Assembly: GCA_031429355.1 (NCBI GenBank)
Contig: JANOZM010000012.1
Location: 62,001 to 126,000, forward strand
Length of the DNA stretch: 64,000 nt
Direction: 5' to 3'
DNA from: JANOZM01 sp031429355
Lineage (GTDB): Bacteria > Pseudomonadota > Gammaproteobacteria > Burkholderiales > Burkholderiaceae_E
Shown here: piece by piece, positions 1-7,543 of the stretch
How positions within the stretch are numbered: the first letter of the stretch is position 1
How the letters are laid out: the number at the start of each line of letters is the position of its first letter
Notes under the pieces: model-generated
The model's database searches: none
Told to the model about the DNA's origin: nothing
The model's input: only the letters and a program-made list of their open reading frames with translations
Made by a program: the position numbers and the translations under genes

Positions 1-1
1 T

Positions 2-271
2 CCGCACCAAACGGATTGGCTAGAGACGGTTCAACATTTGGTCGGAAACGGTACTACGGTTATTAGCGTTTTGCACGAGGTGACGTTGGCGCTGCGCGCC
101 GATTCGTTGTTGGTTTTGGATAATGGCCAGGTAAGACACCACGGCTCTTGTACTGAACCTTCGACGCATGATGCGATTGTTGCCGTATTCGATCAGCGCA
201 TTGAGATTTTAAAAGTTGGTGATGCACATGTTGCGCTACCTAGACTTAGTTTGCCCATTGCACAGCGATGA
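2..271 (+). CDS. ABC transporter ATPase, C-terminal part (BtuD/FecE-like)
   Basis: This is the last roughly 89 residues of an ATP-binding protein cut by the window edge. The visible part has the switch-region pattern TVISVLHEVTLALRADSLLV followed by LDNGQVRHHG, which is the H-loop and D-loop end of FecE/BtuD-type importers for iron chelates or cobalamin. Walker A and the signature motif lie outside the window. The next gene starts 23 bases downstream and belongs to cobalamin synthesis, so a role in corrinoid uptake (BtuD-like) is likely. The substrate is inferred from context only. Confidence 0.75.
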   Translation, partial: PHQTDWLETVQHLVGNGTTVISVLHEVTLALRADSLLVLDNGQVRHHGSCTEPSTHDAIVAVFDQRIEILKVGDAHVALPRLSLPIAQR

Positions 272-293
272 TGACCCCAAAGAAGAGAATATT

Positions 294-875
294 ATGCAAC
301 TAGAAAAACCGTTGGAACACAAACCCTACGATAAACCGATGGGCGAGCGACGAGGGCTACTCATCGTCAACACCGGCGACGGAAAGGGAAAAAGCACCGC
401 AGCATTTGGCCTCGCTTTGCGCGCTTTTGGCCGTACCCATGTCCACGAAAAAGGAATAAAGATTTATCAATTTATGAAGGTGCCAAGCGCTCGTTTTGGC
501 GAGCATCGTATGTTCGAGGCGCTGGGTATTCCGATTGAGGGGCTGGGCGATGGTTTTAGCTGGAAAAGTCAAGATCTTGAACACTCAGCACAGCTAGCTA
601 GAGATGGTTGGGCAAGGGCAAAAGCTGCAATCGCAAGTGACGAAAACTTTATGGTGGTGCTCGACGAAATGACTTATCCGATACTTTATGGATGGATCCC
701 GCTCGATGACGTGCTGGACTGTTTTCGCAGCCGCCCTAAATATGTGAGTGTAGTCATTACTGGTCGACGCTGTCCTCAAGAAATAATTGACCTTGCTGAT
801 ACGGTGACCGAAATGACTAAGATTAAGCACGCCTTTAACGCGGGTATTCCAGCTCAACGTGGCATTGAGGATTAA
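294..875 (+). CDS. cobO: Corrinoid adenosyltransferase (CobO/BtuR type)
   Basis: This 193-residue enzyme transfers the adenosyl group of ATP to cob(I)alamin or cobyrinate derivatives, forming the Co-C bond of adenosylcobalamin in the cytoplasm. The P-loop GDGKGKST is at residues 28-35, and the family motif VVLDEMTYP is near residues 121-129. The C-terminal stretch VVITGRRCP followed by TEMTKIKHAF is typical of CobO/BtuR and not of the PduO or EutT families. An earlier in-frame ATG at 216 would overlap the ABC ATPase; the ATG at 294 gives the usual family length and was chosen. It is the first complete gene of a cobalamin operon. Confidence 0.93.
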   Translation: MQLEKPLEHKPYDKPMGERRGLLIVNTGDGKGKSTAAFGLALRAFGRTHVHEKGIKIYQFMKVPSARFGEHRMFEALGIPIEGLGDGFSWKSQDLEHSAQLARDGWARAKAAIASDENFMVVLDEMTYPILYGWIPLDDVLDCFRSRPKYVSVVITGRRCPQEIIDLADTVTEMTKIKHAFNAGIPAQRGIED

Positions 876-882
876 TGTTTGA

Positions 883-1845
883 GTGGATACTTACGCTCTT
901 GCGGCGCTCTTTGCGTTGGTGATAGACCATGTGTGGGGCGAGCCGCGCGCTAAGTTTCATCCGGTGGTTTGGATTGGAAAATACTTGAATTGGTCTGCTA
1001 GCCGTTTTGCACCTAAAAGCTGCGCATTTACCGAAACGCCGTTGAACCATCGGAAAATATTTTGGCAAGGTGCTCTGTATTGGTCTACAGGAGCGTTAAT
1101 CGTTTTGTTGAGCACAATCGTCATTACCATAGCGTTGCAAGAACTGCCCTATGGAGTTGAAGTTTTGTTGTTGGGTTGTCTGCTAAAACCACTATTCGCG
1201 TGGCGTATGTTGCGCGAAGAAGTGGTAGCAGTTGGTACGGCATTGACGCGGTCGCTGGGAGCAGGGCGCGTTCAGCTTTCGCGCTTAGTAAGCCGCGATG
1301 TTGAGAACCTCGACGCATCGCAAATTTGTGAAGCGGCAATTGAAACACTAGCGGAAAATTTAAACGACTCGGTTGTTGCACCACTGTTCTGGTTTGCAAT
1401 TTTTGGGCTACCCGGTGCTGCCGTGTATCGCTTTGCAAACACTGCCGATGCGATGTGGGGTTATCCAAGTGTACGTGGCGGGCATGACTGGCAATGGGCG
1501 GGGAAGTGGGCCGCACGGGCAGACGATATCCTGTCCTGGATTCCCGCTCGAATTACTGCAATGTTGCTGTTAATTGGATCACCTGCAAAATTAAAATTTC
1601 TCGCGAAAGAAGCTGCGCGAACCCCGTCGCCTAATAGTGGGTGGCCGATGGCTGCGATTGCGTTGTATCTTGACGTTCGACTGAGTAAACCAGGAGTTTA
1701 TTCGTTAAATGAACGGGGCCGTGAAGTTGTTTTGCAAGACCTAATAACGGCGCTAAACTTGACTCGGGTTACGGTAATAGTCTTATTTTTTATATTGTAT
1801 TTCTGCGGTGTTGTTGGGTTGACTTACCTTGCAGGTTACCAGTGA
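883..1845 (+). CDS. cobD: Adenosylcobinamide-phosphate synthase CobD/CbiB
   Basis: This 320-residue integral membrane protein attaches (R)-1-amino-2-propanol or its phosphate to adenosylcobyric acid. The N-terminus carries the family pattern DHVWGEP..KFHPVVWIG. Mid-protein it has ETLAENLNDSVVAPLFWF and NTADAMWGYPSVRGGHDW, both hallmarks of CobD/CbiB. Several hydrophobic segments are visible, including one at the extreme C-terminus. The start is GTG, 7 bases after the cobO stop, and the gene overlaps the next one by 4 bases, so translation is coupled. Function is well supported by family motifs and by the operon. Confidence 0.93.
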   Translation: MDTYALAALFALVIDHVWGEPRAKFHPVVWIGKYLNWSASRFAPKSCAFTETPLNHRKIFWQGALYWSTGALIVLLSTIVITIALQELPYGVEVLLLGCLLKPLFAWRMLREEVVAVGTALTRSLGAGRVQLSRLVSRDVENLDASQICEAAIETLAENLNDSVVAPLFWFAIFGLPGAAVYRFANTADAMWGYPSVRGGHDWQWAGKWAARADDILSWIPARITAMLLLIGSPAKLKFLAKEAARTPSPNSGWPMAAIALYLDVRLSKPGVYSLNERGREVVLQDLITALNLTRVTVIVLFFILYFCGVVGLTYLAGYQ

Positions 1846-3329
1846 CGGCCCGCTGTATTATGGTTTTGGGAACAACTAGTGGCGCAGGTAAAAGTTGGCT
1901 TGCAACAGCGCTGTGCCGTTGGTATTCGCAGCGCGGGTATCGCGTTGCGCCCTTTAAGGCGCAGAACATGAGTAATAACGCTCGCGTCGTTGCTCGTGCG
2001 AGTTCGGGCGGCTATGGAGAAATAGGAAGTGCTCAGTATTTTCAGGCACTTGCAGCAAATGTGCTCCCCGATGTGCGAATGAATCCACTGTTGCTAAAAC
2101 CTGAAGCCGATACTCACAGTCAAGTTGTTCTGATGGGTGAGGTTAATTTAGAACTTACAAAAATGCCTTGGCGCGAACGCAGCGAGGCCGTGTGGCCGTT
2201 TATTGTTAAAGCGCTTGATGAACTTAGAGCACAGTTCGATATTGTCATTATTGAAGGGGCTGGTTCACCTGCAGAAATTAATTTGCACTCGAGTGATATT
2301 GTAAATATGAGAGTGGCGCTTCACGCGCAAGCACAATGCTTATTAGTGACCGATATTGATCGCGGCGGCGCCTTTGCGCACTTGTACGGTACTTGGGCCT
2401 TACTGCCCGAGATTGAGCGCAACACTATTCAAGGTTTTGTACTAAATAAATTTCGTGGTGATGCAAAATTACTAGCGCCTGCGCCGCAAATGCTGGCGGA
2501 CCTTACCGGTATTCCGACGGTCGCGACATTGCCAATGTGGTGGAAACACGGCCTACCCGAGGAGGACGGGGTATTTGATAGCCAAACAATTAGCAGTGGC
2601 ATAGTGCATACCTCGATCGCTGTTATTGCGTTTCCACGTATGAGTAATTTGGATGAGTTTCAAACGCTGAAAAATATTGATGGCGTTCGCCTCACTTGGG
2701 CTCGTGCCCCGGCAGATTTGCTAAATGCTGATGTCATTATTTTACCGGGCTCCAAACAGACCGGCAGCGATTTAGCATGGATGAAACGTCAACAGTTAGA
2801 TATCGCGGTTCAACAGCACGCGGCTGATGGTAAGCGGGTATTGGGAATATGTGGCGGCTTACAAATGCTTGGTGATTCATTGCTCGATCCTCTTGGGGTT
2901 GACGGCGTCTCTTTTGACAATGTGCAAGGGTTAAGGCTTCTCGCTGTTTCAACTCAATTTGAAAAAAGAAAAACCGTAATCCCAACGCAAACGCAGTTTG
3001 CGTCATTACCCGGTCTTTGGGCGCCGCTATCGAATGTATGCGTCGAAGGATACGAAATTCATAATGGGCAGACCTCCGTGGGCGAGCCGAATAATCAGCT
3101 TGAACTTTCACCAATAATTGCGCTGGGCAATAATCTCGGCTGGTGCAATGTGACCGGCAATGTCCTTGGAATTTATGTTCATGGAATTTTTGAAAACGAT
3201 ACGGTTTTGCGAGCGCTGTTTGGTGCGCAAGTAACGACCTTGGACTCTGTTTTTGATGGACTCGCCGAGTTTATTGATGAGCATTTTGAGGCGGGTTTGT
3301 TGGTCGCGTTTACCGAGCCTCAACCGTGA
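1842..3329 (+). CDS. cobQ: Cobyric acid synthase CobQ/CbiP
   Basis: This is a 495-residue glutamine-dependent amidotransferase that amidates the b, d, e and g side chains of adenosylcobyrinic acid a,c-diamide. The N-terminal dethiobiotin-synthetase-like domain has the P-loop GTTSGAGKSWL and the CobQ motif KAQNMSNNA. The C-terminal class I glutaminase domain has its nucleophile in GICGGLQMLG (Cys337) and the catalytic His in YVHGIF (His447). Length is normal for the family. The GTG start overlaps the cobD stop, and the stop overlaps the next start. The motifs are complete and the enzyme appears intact. Confidence 0.95.
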   Translation: MTARCIMVLGTTSGAGKSWLATALCRWYSQRGYRVAPFKAQNMSNNARVVARASSGGYGEIGSAQYFQALAANVLPDVRMNPLLLKPEADTHSQVVLMGEVNLELTKMPWRERSEAVWPFIVKALDELRAQFDIVIIEGAGSPAEINLHSSDIVNMRVALHAQAQCLLVTDIDRGGAFAHLYGTWALLPEIERNTIQGFVLNKFRGDAKLLAPAPQMLADLTGIPTVATLPMWWKHGLPEEDGVFDSQTISSGIVHTSIAVIAFPRMSNLDEFQTLKNIDGVRLTWARAPADLLNADVIILPGSKQTGSDLAWMKRQQLDIAVQQHAADGKRVLGICGGLQMLGDSLLDPLGVDGVSFDNVQGLRLLAVSTQFEKRKTVIPTQTQFASLPGLWAPLSNVCVEGYEIHNGQTSVGEPNNQLELSPIIALGNNLGWCNVTGNVLGIYVHGIFENDTVLRALFGAQVTTLDSVFDGLAEFIDEHFEAGLLVAFTEPQP

Positions 3330-4309
3330 ATGTTGCTGACCACGGCGGGCCGGATGATAGGGGCGTTGCGGCCTATGATTTCTCAACAAATGCGAATGCC
3401 TGTGGGCCTTGCCCCATAACACTAGCTGCTTTACAGCAAGCTGATTTGCACCACTACCCAGATCCGTTATACAAAAAGCTTAGTAACGCCTTAGCCGAAT
3501 TTTACGGTGTTTCTGTGCAACGAATCGTACTGGCTGGCAGTGCGAGCGAGTTCATTTTTCGAATAACTGCATGGGCTTCGCAGCAGGGGATAAAAACGGC
3601 CTCTATGCCGCGACACCACTACGGCGACTATTCGCGCGCTGCAGTAGCTCATCGGCTTTCTGTGTCGTATTACGACGCAGCGGATAAACACGAAGCTGAA
3701 CCCAAAGCTCGGCTGATTTGGGGCTGCGAACCCTCCAGTCCGCTTGGTGGGGCCGGTGGATTTACTTGGCAAAACGCAGCCGACATTGCGGTGCTGGATT
3801 TCGCCTATGCGCCTTTACGATTGAGCGGCCAACCGACGTTGACTCAAGACCAAAGGAATTTAGTTTGGCAACTTTGGACTCCCAATAAAGCGGTGAGCTT
3901 AACCGGCGTACGGGCTGCGTTTGCGATTGCGCCTAGCAATCAAATTGGTACGGCTACCGCGCTCAGATCGTTGGGCGCTTCGTGGATTATCGGAGGCTCG
4001 GGGGTTGCGATGCTAAGCGCTTGGATAGAGCCCGCAGTGCAAGAGCGGTTAGCGACTAGCTTGATCCAGTTACGAATTTGGAAACAACAGCAAATAGAGG
4101 TTTGCGAGTCCATTGGTTGGCGCTGTATCGCCAGCGACGCTAATTTCTTTTGTGTTCGGCCCGACAAACCAATCGACCTTAAAAAGCTACGTCATTTTGG
4201 GATAAAGTTACGTGACTGCACGTCGTTCGGGTTGCCAAATCACTTTAGGCTCAGTGTGCAACCGCCAGAGTCGCAAAAGGCGCTAAGGGATGCGATAGTA
4301 TCCGGCTGA
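3326..4309 (+). CDS. cobC: PLP-dependent threonine-phosphate decarboxylase-like (CobC)
   Basis: This is a 327-residue fold-type I aminotransferase-like protein. CobC/CobD family members decarboxylate L-threonine phosphate to aminopropanol phosphate for the cobalamin nucleotide loop. Visible features are YDFSTNANACGP near the N-terminus, WGCEPSSPLGG in place of the usual CNPNNPTG, an AY-containing VLDFAYAPL, and the Schiff-base lysine in PNKAVSLTGVR (Lys188). The C-terminal FRLSVQ supplies the substrate-binding Arg. The start is GTG, overlapping cobQ by 4 bases. Assignment as CobC rather than a histidinol-phosphate aminotransferase paralogue rests on the operon context. Confidence 0.85.
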   Translation: MNVADHGGPDDRGVAAYDFSTNANACGPCPITLAALQQADLHHYPDPLYKKLSNALAEFYGVSVQRIVLAGSASEFIFRITAWASQQGIKTASMPRHHYGDYSRAAVAHRLSVSYYDAADKHEAEPKARLIWGCEPSSPLGGAGGFTWQNAADIAVLDFAYAPLRLSGQPTLTQDQRNLVWQLWTPNKAVSLTGVRAAFAIAPSNQIGTATALRSLGASWIIGGSGVAMLSAWIEPAVQERLATSLIQLRIWKQQQIEVCESIGWRCIASDANFFCVRPDKPIDLKKLRHFGIKLRDCTSFGLPNHFRLSVQPPESQKALRDAIVSG

Positions 4310-4325
4310 TGTTGCATCATCATTT

Positions 4326-4353
4326 GGCGGTTGCAGTTAGAACCGCAACCGCC
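4326..4353. terminator. Hairpin between convergent genes
   Basis: A 9-bp perfect inverted repeat (GGCGGTTGC / GCAACCGCC), with a further GTT/AAC pairing inside, lies between the end of the cobC-like gene and the convergent permease gene. It has no clear U-tract on either side, so it may be a factor-assisted or bidirectional terminator. The function is inferred from position. Confidence 0.5.
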
Positions 4354-4394
4354 GAATTGGCTGGTGCAGCTACTTGTGGCAAGCCCCAGAAGAC

Positions 4395-5768
4395 CTAGGC
4401 TGAGTTCCGAATAGCACGCACCGACACAACCGCAAGTGCAATAACCAAAGCCACCATAGCGCCGCCGCTAAAAGCAAGGCCCTGACTTTCTAAAAGTAAG
4501 CCCGCCACAACGCTGAGCGCGACCATTCCGATGAAGCCAAGCGTGGTTTTTATGCTCTGGGTATCCGCGTTTTTTGCAAAGCCGCCAGCCAACACTGTAT
4601 TTGACATTTCATTGTCGAGCATTTGTATCGCAATTAGAAATAAGGTGACGCATATTGCTAGTTGCGGCAGCTTCCCGACAATTGAATCAAGCCCTGCAAG
4701 TAAAGCTGCTAACGCAATGCCGTGCCAAACCACAGCGACATTGGATTGGCCTCGCGCATCAATTAGCGCCGTAGTTCTGCTCGCAGAAAAGGAACTACAA
4801 CCCATCGACAATGGCGCGCATAGTAGGTTCACTATTACGCTTAACTTAATGTAAGTAGACCACTCGCCGGGCGCTACGCCAAACTGGTGCTCACCAAGTG
4901 TTGTTAGGCTTTCTAGCAGCATTACTAGGCCAGCCAGCAGGCCAACAAGGCAAAGTACAGGCCAGACCCAAAGCGGCAGGCTTTCGAGGGCTAAGGTTGC
5001 CGATTCTAATGACAGCGTTTGCGCAAAAAAATTTGCAGATGCAAAGTCAGAATCATTTGAATGACTCAGGAAACCACATTGATCCTTACCGCTACTGTTA
5101 TGTCCGGCAACACCAAATAGCATAAAATACGCGCCCGATGCAGCAATGACGCCGACTAGCATAGATAGGGCTGACAAATTACTTAGCTTTGATACAGACG
5201 CAATGCCTTTGCAATACCAGGCCCAGCAGCCAGCTGCGCCGATACCGGCACTAACAACAATCAGCGTCGCTAACGAATCGGCCTGCAAACAGGGCTGCAT
5301 GCTTGTCACAGCACTAACTGCGATTGCCGTAGCCGTTGCACACATAAAGCCTTTGCGCAGTGCAATGGGGCTCCTTGCAATGAAAAGGCGTATGTTTCGG
5401 TTTAAACCGAGTAATTGAGTAGCACATGCCGTTAGTACAATTACAAACACAGCACAAACTAGAACAGAAATCATTGCATGTGGCTGAGTGGCTTGTGCTG
5501 CAGCAACTTGCATTCCGAAAATCACAATAGTGGTCGATGCAATTCGAGGGCCAATGAGCAAAGGTCTGGCTGTAAAAAGGCTACAAATGCAACTTAGAAA
5601 CACCGCGCCCATCACCATGTACATACCAAACCGCGAATCACCTAGTGTGGGCAAGTTTAACGAAATGCTGGTTGCTAAACTGAGGTACTCCGTATAAAAA
5701 ATCAATGCAGTAATACACCCGGCAAACACCTCTCTTAGTTGAAAATAGGGACGAATTTTTTGTAGCAT
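4395..5768 (-). CDS. SulP/xanthine-permease-like membrane transporter
   Basis: This 457-residue protein is hydrophobic almost throughout, with about 12 or more predicted membrane spans. It is probably a secondary transporter of the inner membrane. The N-terminal pattern REVFAGCITALIFYTEYLSLAT and the segment CAPLSMGCSSFSASRTTAL resemble the membrane core of the SulP (SLC26)/NCS2 superfamily, where these regions form the substrate site. There is no C-terminal STAS domain, which most bacterial SulP proteins carry. The substrate cannot be read from sequence. It ends convergent with the cobalamin operon and starts 6 bases after the small membrane protein upstream, so the two are probably co-transcribed. 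Confidence 0.7.
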   Translation of the reverse strand: MLQKIRPYFQLREVFAGCITALIFYTEYLSLATSISLNLPTLGDSRFGMYMVMGAVFLSCICSLFTARPLLIGPRIASTTIVIFGMQVAAAQATQPHAMISVLVCAVFVIVLTACATQLLGLNRNIRLFIARSPIALRKGFMCATATAIAVSAVTSMQPCLQADSLATLIVVSAGIGAAGCWAWYCKGIASVSKLSNLSALSMLVGVIAASGAYFMLFGVAGHNSSGKDQCGFLSHSNDSDFASANFFAQTLSLESATLALESLPLWVWPVLCLVGLLAGLVMLLESLTTLGEHQFGVAPGEWSTYIKLSVIVNLLCAPLSMGCSSFSASRTTALIDARGQSNVAVVWHGIALAALLAGLDSIVGKLPQLAICVTLFLIAIQMLDNEMSNTVLAGGFAKNADTQSIKTTLGFIGMVALSVVAGLLLESQGLAFSGGAMVALVIALAVVSVRAIRNSA

Positions 5769-5774
5769 AGTGTG

Positions 5775-6185
5775 CTAATTGCGGCAGTGCGATAGTTTTT
5801 TTGCGGATAAAACTAGGCTGTCGACTTCAAGGTAATCGTCAATAATGCGATCAAGCTGAAATGCGGGGACATTGATCTCGAACCCACCATCGTCAAAAGG
5901 CCCGCTCGCAATCGTGGATTCCAGCACCCACAGTAAATCGATAACATCTTGTATGGACGCGGTAGACTTAAAAGTTACAAGAATTCGCGAGCACGACGCT
6001 GGGTGATTCGATGAAGCTTTGCTAGCCTCTGTGAGCTGGCTGCGAACGTGCATTGTTTTGGTTACTAAACCAACTGCGAGTGCTAATGAGATAACCAAAG
6101 CAATTAAACTAAATCGAGCGCGTGTCATTAAGTAGGGCGCAAATTTTTTTGTAGAAAAATTAAAAGTTCGATTGTCGGTTTGCAT
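5775..6185 (-). CDS. Single-span membrane protein, unknown function
   Basis: I do not recognise this protein. From the ATG at 6185 it is 136 residues: a short cytoplasmic N-terminus, one strong membrane segment (FSLIALVISLALAVGLV, about residues 25-41), then a periplasmic part. That part contains RILVTFKSTASIQDVIDLLW and ASGPFDDGGFEINVP, which resemble the small prodomain-like fold found in some anti-sigma and protease pro-regions. An upstream in-frame start at 6251 would overlap the polyketide synthase; 6185 lies 11 bases after that gene's stop. It sits between the polyketide synthase and permease genes, all on one strand. Confidence 0.6.
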   Translation of the reverse strand: MQTDNRTFNFSTKKFAPYLMTRARFSLIALVISLALAVGLVTKTMHVRSQLTEASKASSNHPASCSRILVTFKSTASIQDVIDLLWVLESTIASGPFDDGGFEINVPAFQLDRIIDDYLEVDSLVLSAKKLSHCRN

Positions 6186-6195
6186 TGTGGGTGTC

Positions 6196-7419
6196 CTATA
6201 AAATAATTTCAAAAATGGCGCCAAAAATAGTAAGACCTGGGCCAAAAGCAAAACTAACGACTTTTGTTCCTGGGCTGTAATCGCGTAGTAATATTGCGTT
6301 CCAAACGTGGGGTAGCGTTGCCGATGACATGTTCCCGCGCTCGTACAATATTTCGTTGCTTTCGTTAATTTGATCAGCGCTCAAACCCAATACTTCGCTA
6401 ACCCCATCAATAATTTTTGGGCCGCCCGGGTGTATGGCGTAAATACATTCGTTCATGAGCGCAGCCGGTAATTTGGCCTTGGCAAACAAATCCAAATTAA
6501 ACTGTGCGATTGCGCCTTTTATTTTTGCGGGGACATGTCGAGATAAATTCATCTGCATCCCCCAAGGTGCTGGAATCCACGACATGTCTTGGCTGGAGTC
6601 GGGCAAGACGCGCTCAAGAATAGTTAAAATTTTCAGTTGCTTACCTTGTGATTTTTTGCGGTTCAGCGACCCGCCATGCAAGGTGTACTTAATATGCCCG
6701 TCGGCAAACAAGGACTGCACAATCATTTGCTCGGGCGTGTGTGCCAGCGGATTCAAATGTAAGCTACACACTTCTGTGTGAACCACATCGACTGAGTAAT
6801 CAGTTTGAGTCTCTGATTCGCTACTAACAAAAGCACGCGCGGTTCTAATTGCCGGAATCGCTGCATAGCAACCCATGTGATAAGCATGGGTCACATCGGT
6901 TTGGGCTCCCCAACCGGGTTCGCTGACTAATTTTTGCGGTGCACTTGGCGATACATAGCCGGTACAGGTAACGTGTATTATTTGATCTGGTCGTTTGTCT
7001 TGCGGTGCCTTCACCTCAGGATTGGTATTTGTATCGGGCTCGTAAAGTTGTTGAAATACTCGAGTGGCGTGTTTTGCAAATTCAGTGTTTCGCTGCTGAT
7101 TAGTTGCACCGAATTCGTGGGTTGCGTCAAAGCGATAAATTTCGCGTTCAGCCGTTTGTGCAACCATGTCGTTAATGTCGAAATAGCGTTGCGAAATTTT
7201 GTTGGGTTTAACGGCGTAATGTTGAAATAGTTTTTGAATTTGATCGTTAGCCGTTTTAGGCCCACCCGACCGATTCCCTTCGGCCTCTTGGTGGCGTGCA
7301 ACAAACCACGGCAGCAATGCATCTTGCGCAATGCAATGCTGCGGTTTGACCACTTTAAATCCGCTGATGAAAACAGATTGCATAGGTGCAGACACTTGTG
7401 CTTTTGTTTGCACGTGCAT
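6196..7419 (-). CDS. Type III polyketide synthase-like enzyme (chalcone synthase fold)
   Basis: This is a 407-residue thiolase-fold condensing enzyme. The catalytic triad of type III polyketide synthases is in place and correctly spaced: Cys184 in YHMGCYAA, His330 in AIHPGGP and Asn363 in ERGNMSSATLP. The C-terminal GPGLT is the usual G-rich motif. Such enzymes condense malonyl-CoA onto an acyl-CoA starter to give pyrones, resorcinols or similar products. The starter and product cannot be told here. The ATG at 7419 follows GGAG by 7 bases; a TTG two codons upstream is less likely. No methyltransferase or oxidase partner adjoins it. The next genes are the small membrane protein and the permease. 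Confidence 0.85.
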   Translation of the reverse strand: MHVQTKAQVSAPMQSVFISGFKVVKPQHCIAQDALLPWFVARHQEAEGNRSGGPKTANDQIQKLFQHYAVKPNKISQRYFDINDMVAQTAEREIYRFDATHEFGATNQQRNTEFAKHATRVFQQLYEPDTNTNPEVKAPQDKRPDQIIHVTCTGYVSPSAPQKLVSEPGWGAQTDVTHAYHMGCYAAIPAIRTARAFVSSESETQTDYSVDVVHTEVCSLHLNPLAHTPEQMIVQSLFADGHIKYTLHGGSLNRKKSQGKQLKILTILERVLPDSSQDMSWIPAPWGMQMNLSRHVPAKIKGAIAQFNLDLFAKAKLPAALMNECIYAIHPGGPKIIDGVSEVLGLSADQINESNEILYERGNMSSATLPHVWNAILLRDYSPGTKVVSFAFGPGLTIFGAIFEIIL

Positions 7420-7543
7420 GATCAAACTCCATTTTTTAACGATGTGGCAGCAAAATTGCGCTACATCTCTTAAAACGAGCTTTTTAGGTCAAACCGGACA
7501 ATTTTTTTCGACTTCGGCGATTTAATTGTTTTTTGGTTCGCAA

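Noticed and set aside
1..293. Possible cobalamin riboswitch before the cobalamin genes.
   Set aside because: The interval is coding for the ABC ATPase and I could not find a B12-box-like core; any riboswitch would lie upstream of the window.
216..293. Upstream in-frame ATG of the corrinoid adenosyltransferase.
   Set aside because: It would overlap the ABC ATPase coding end and add residues not typical of the family.
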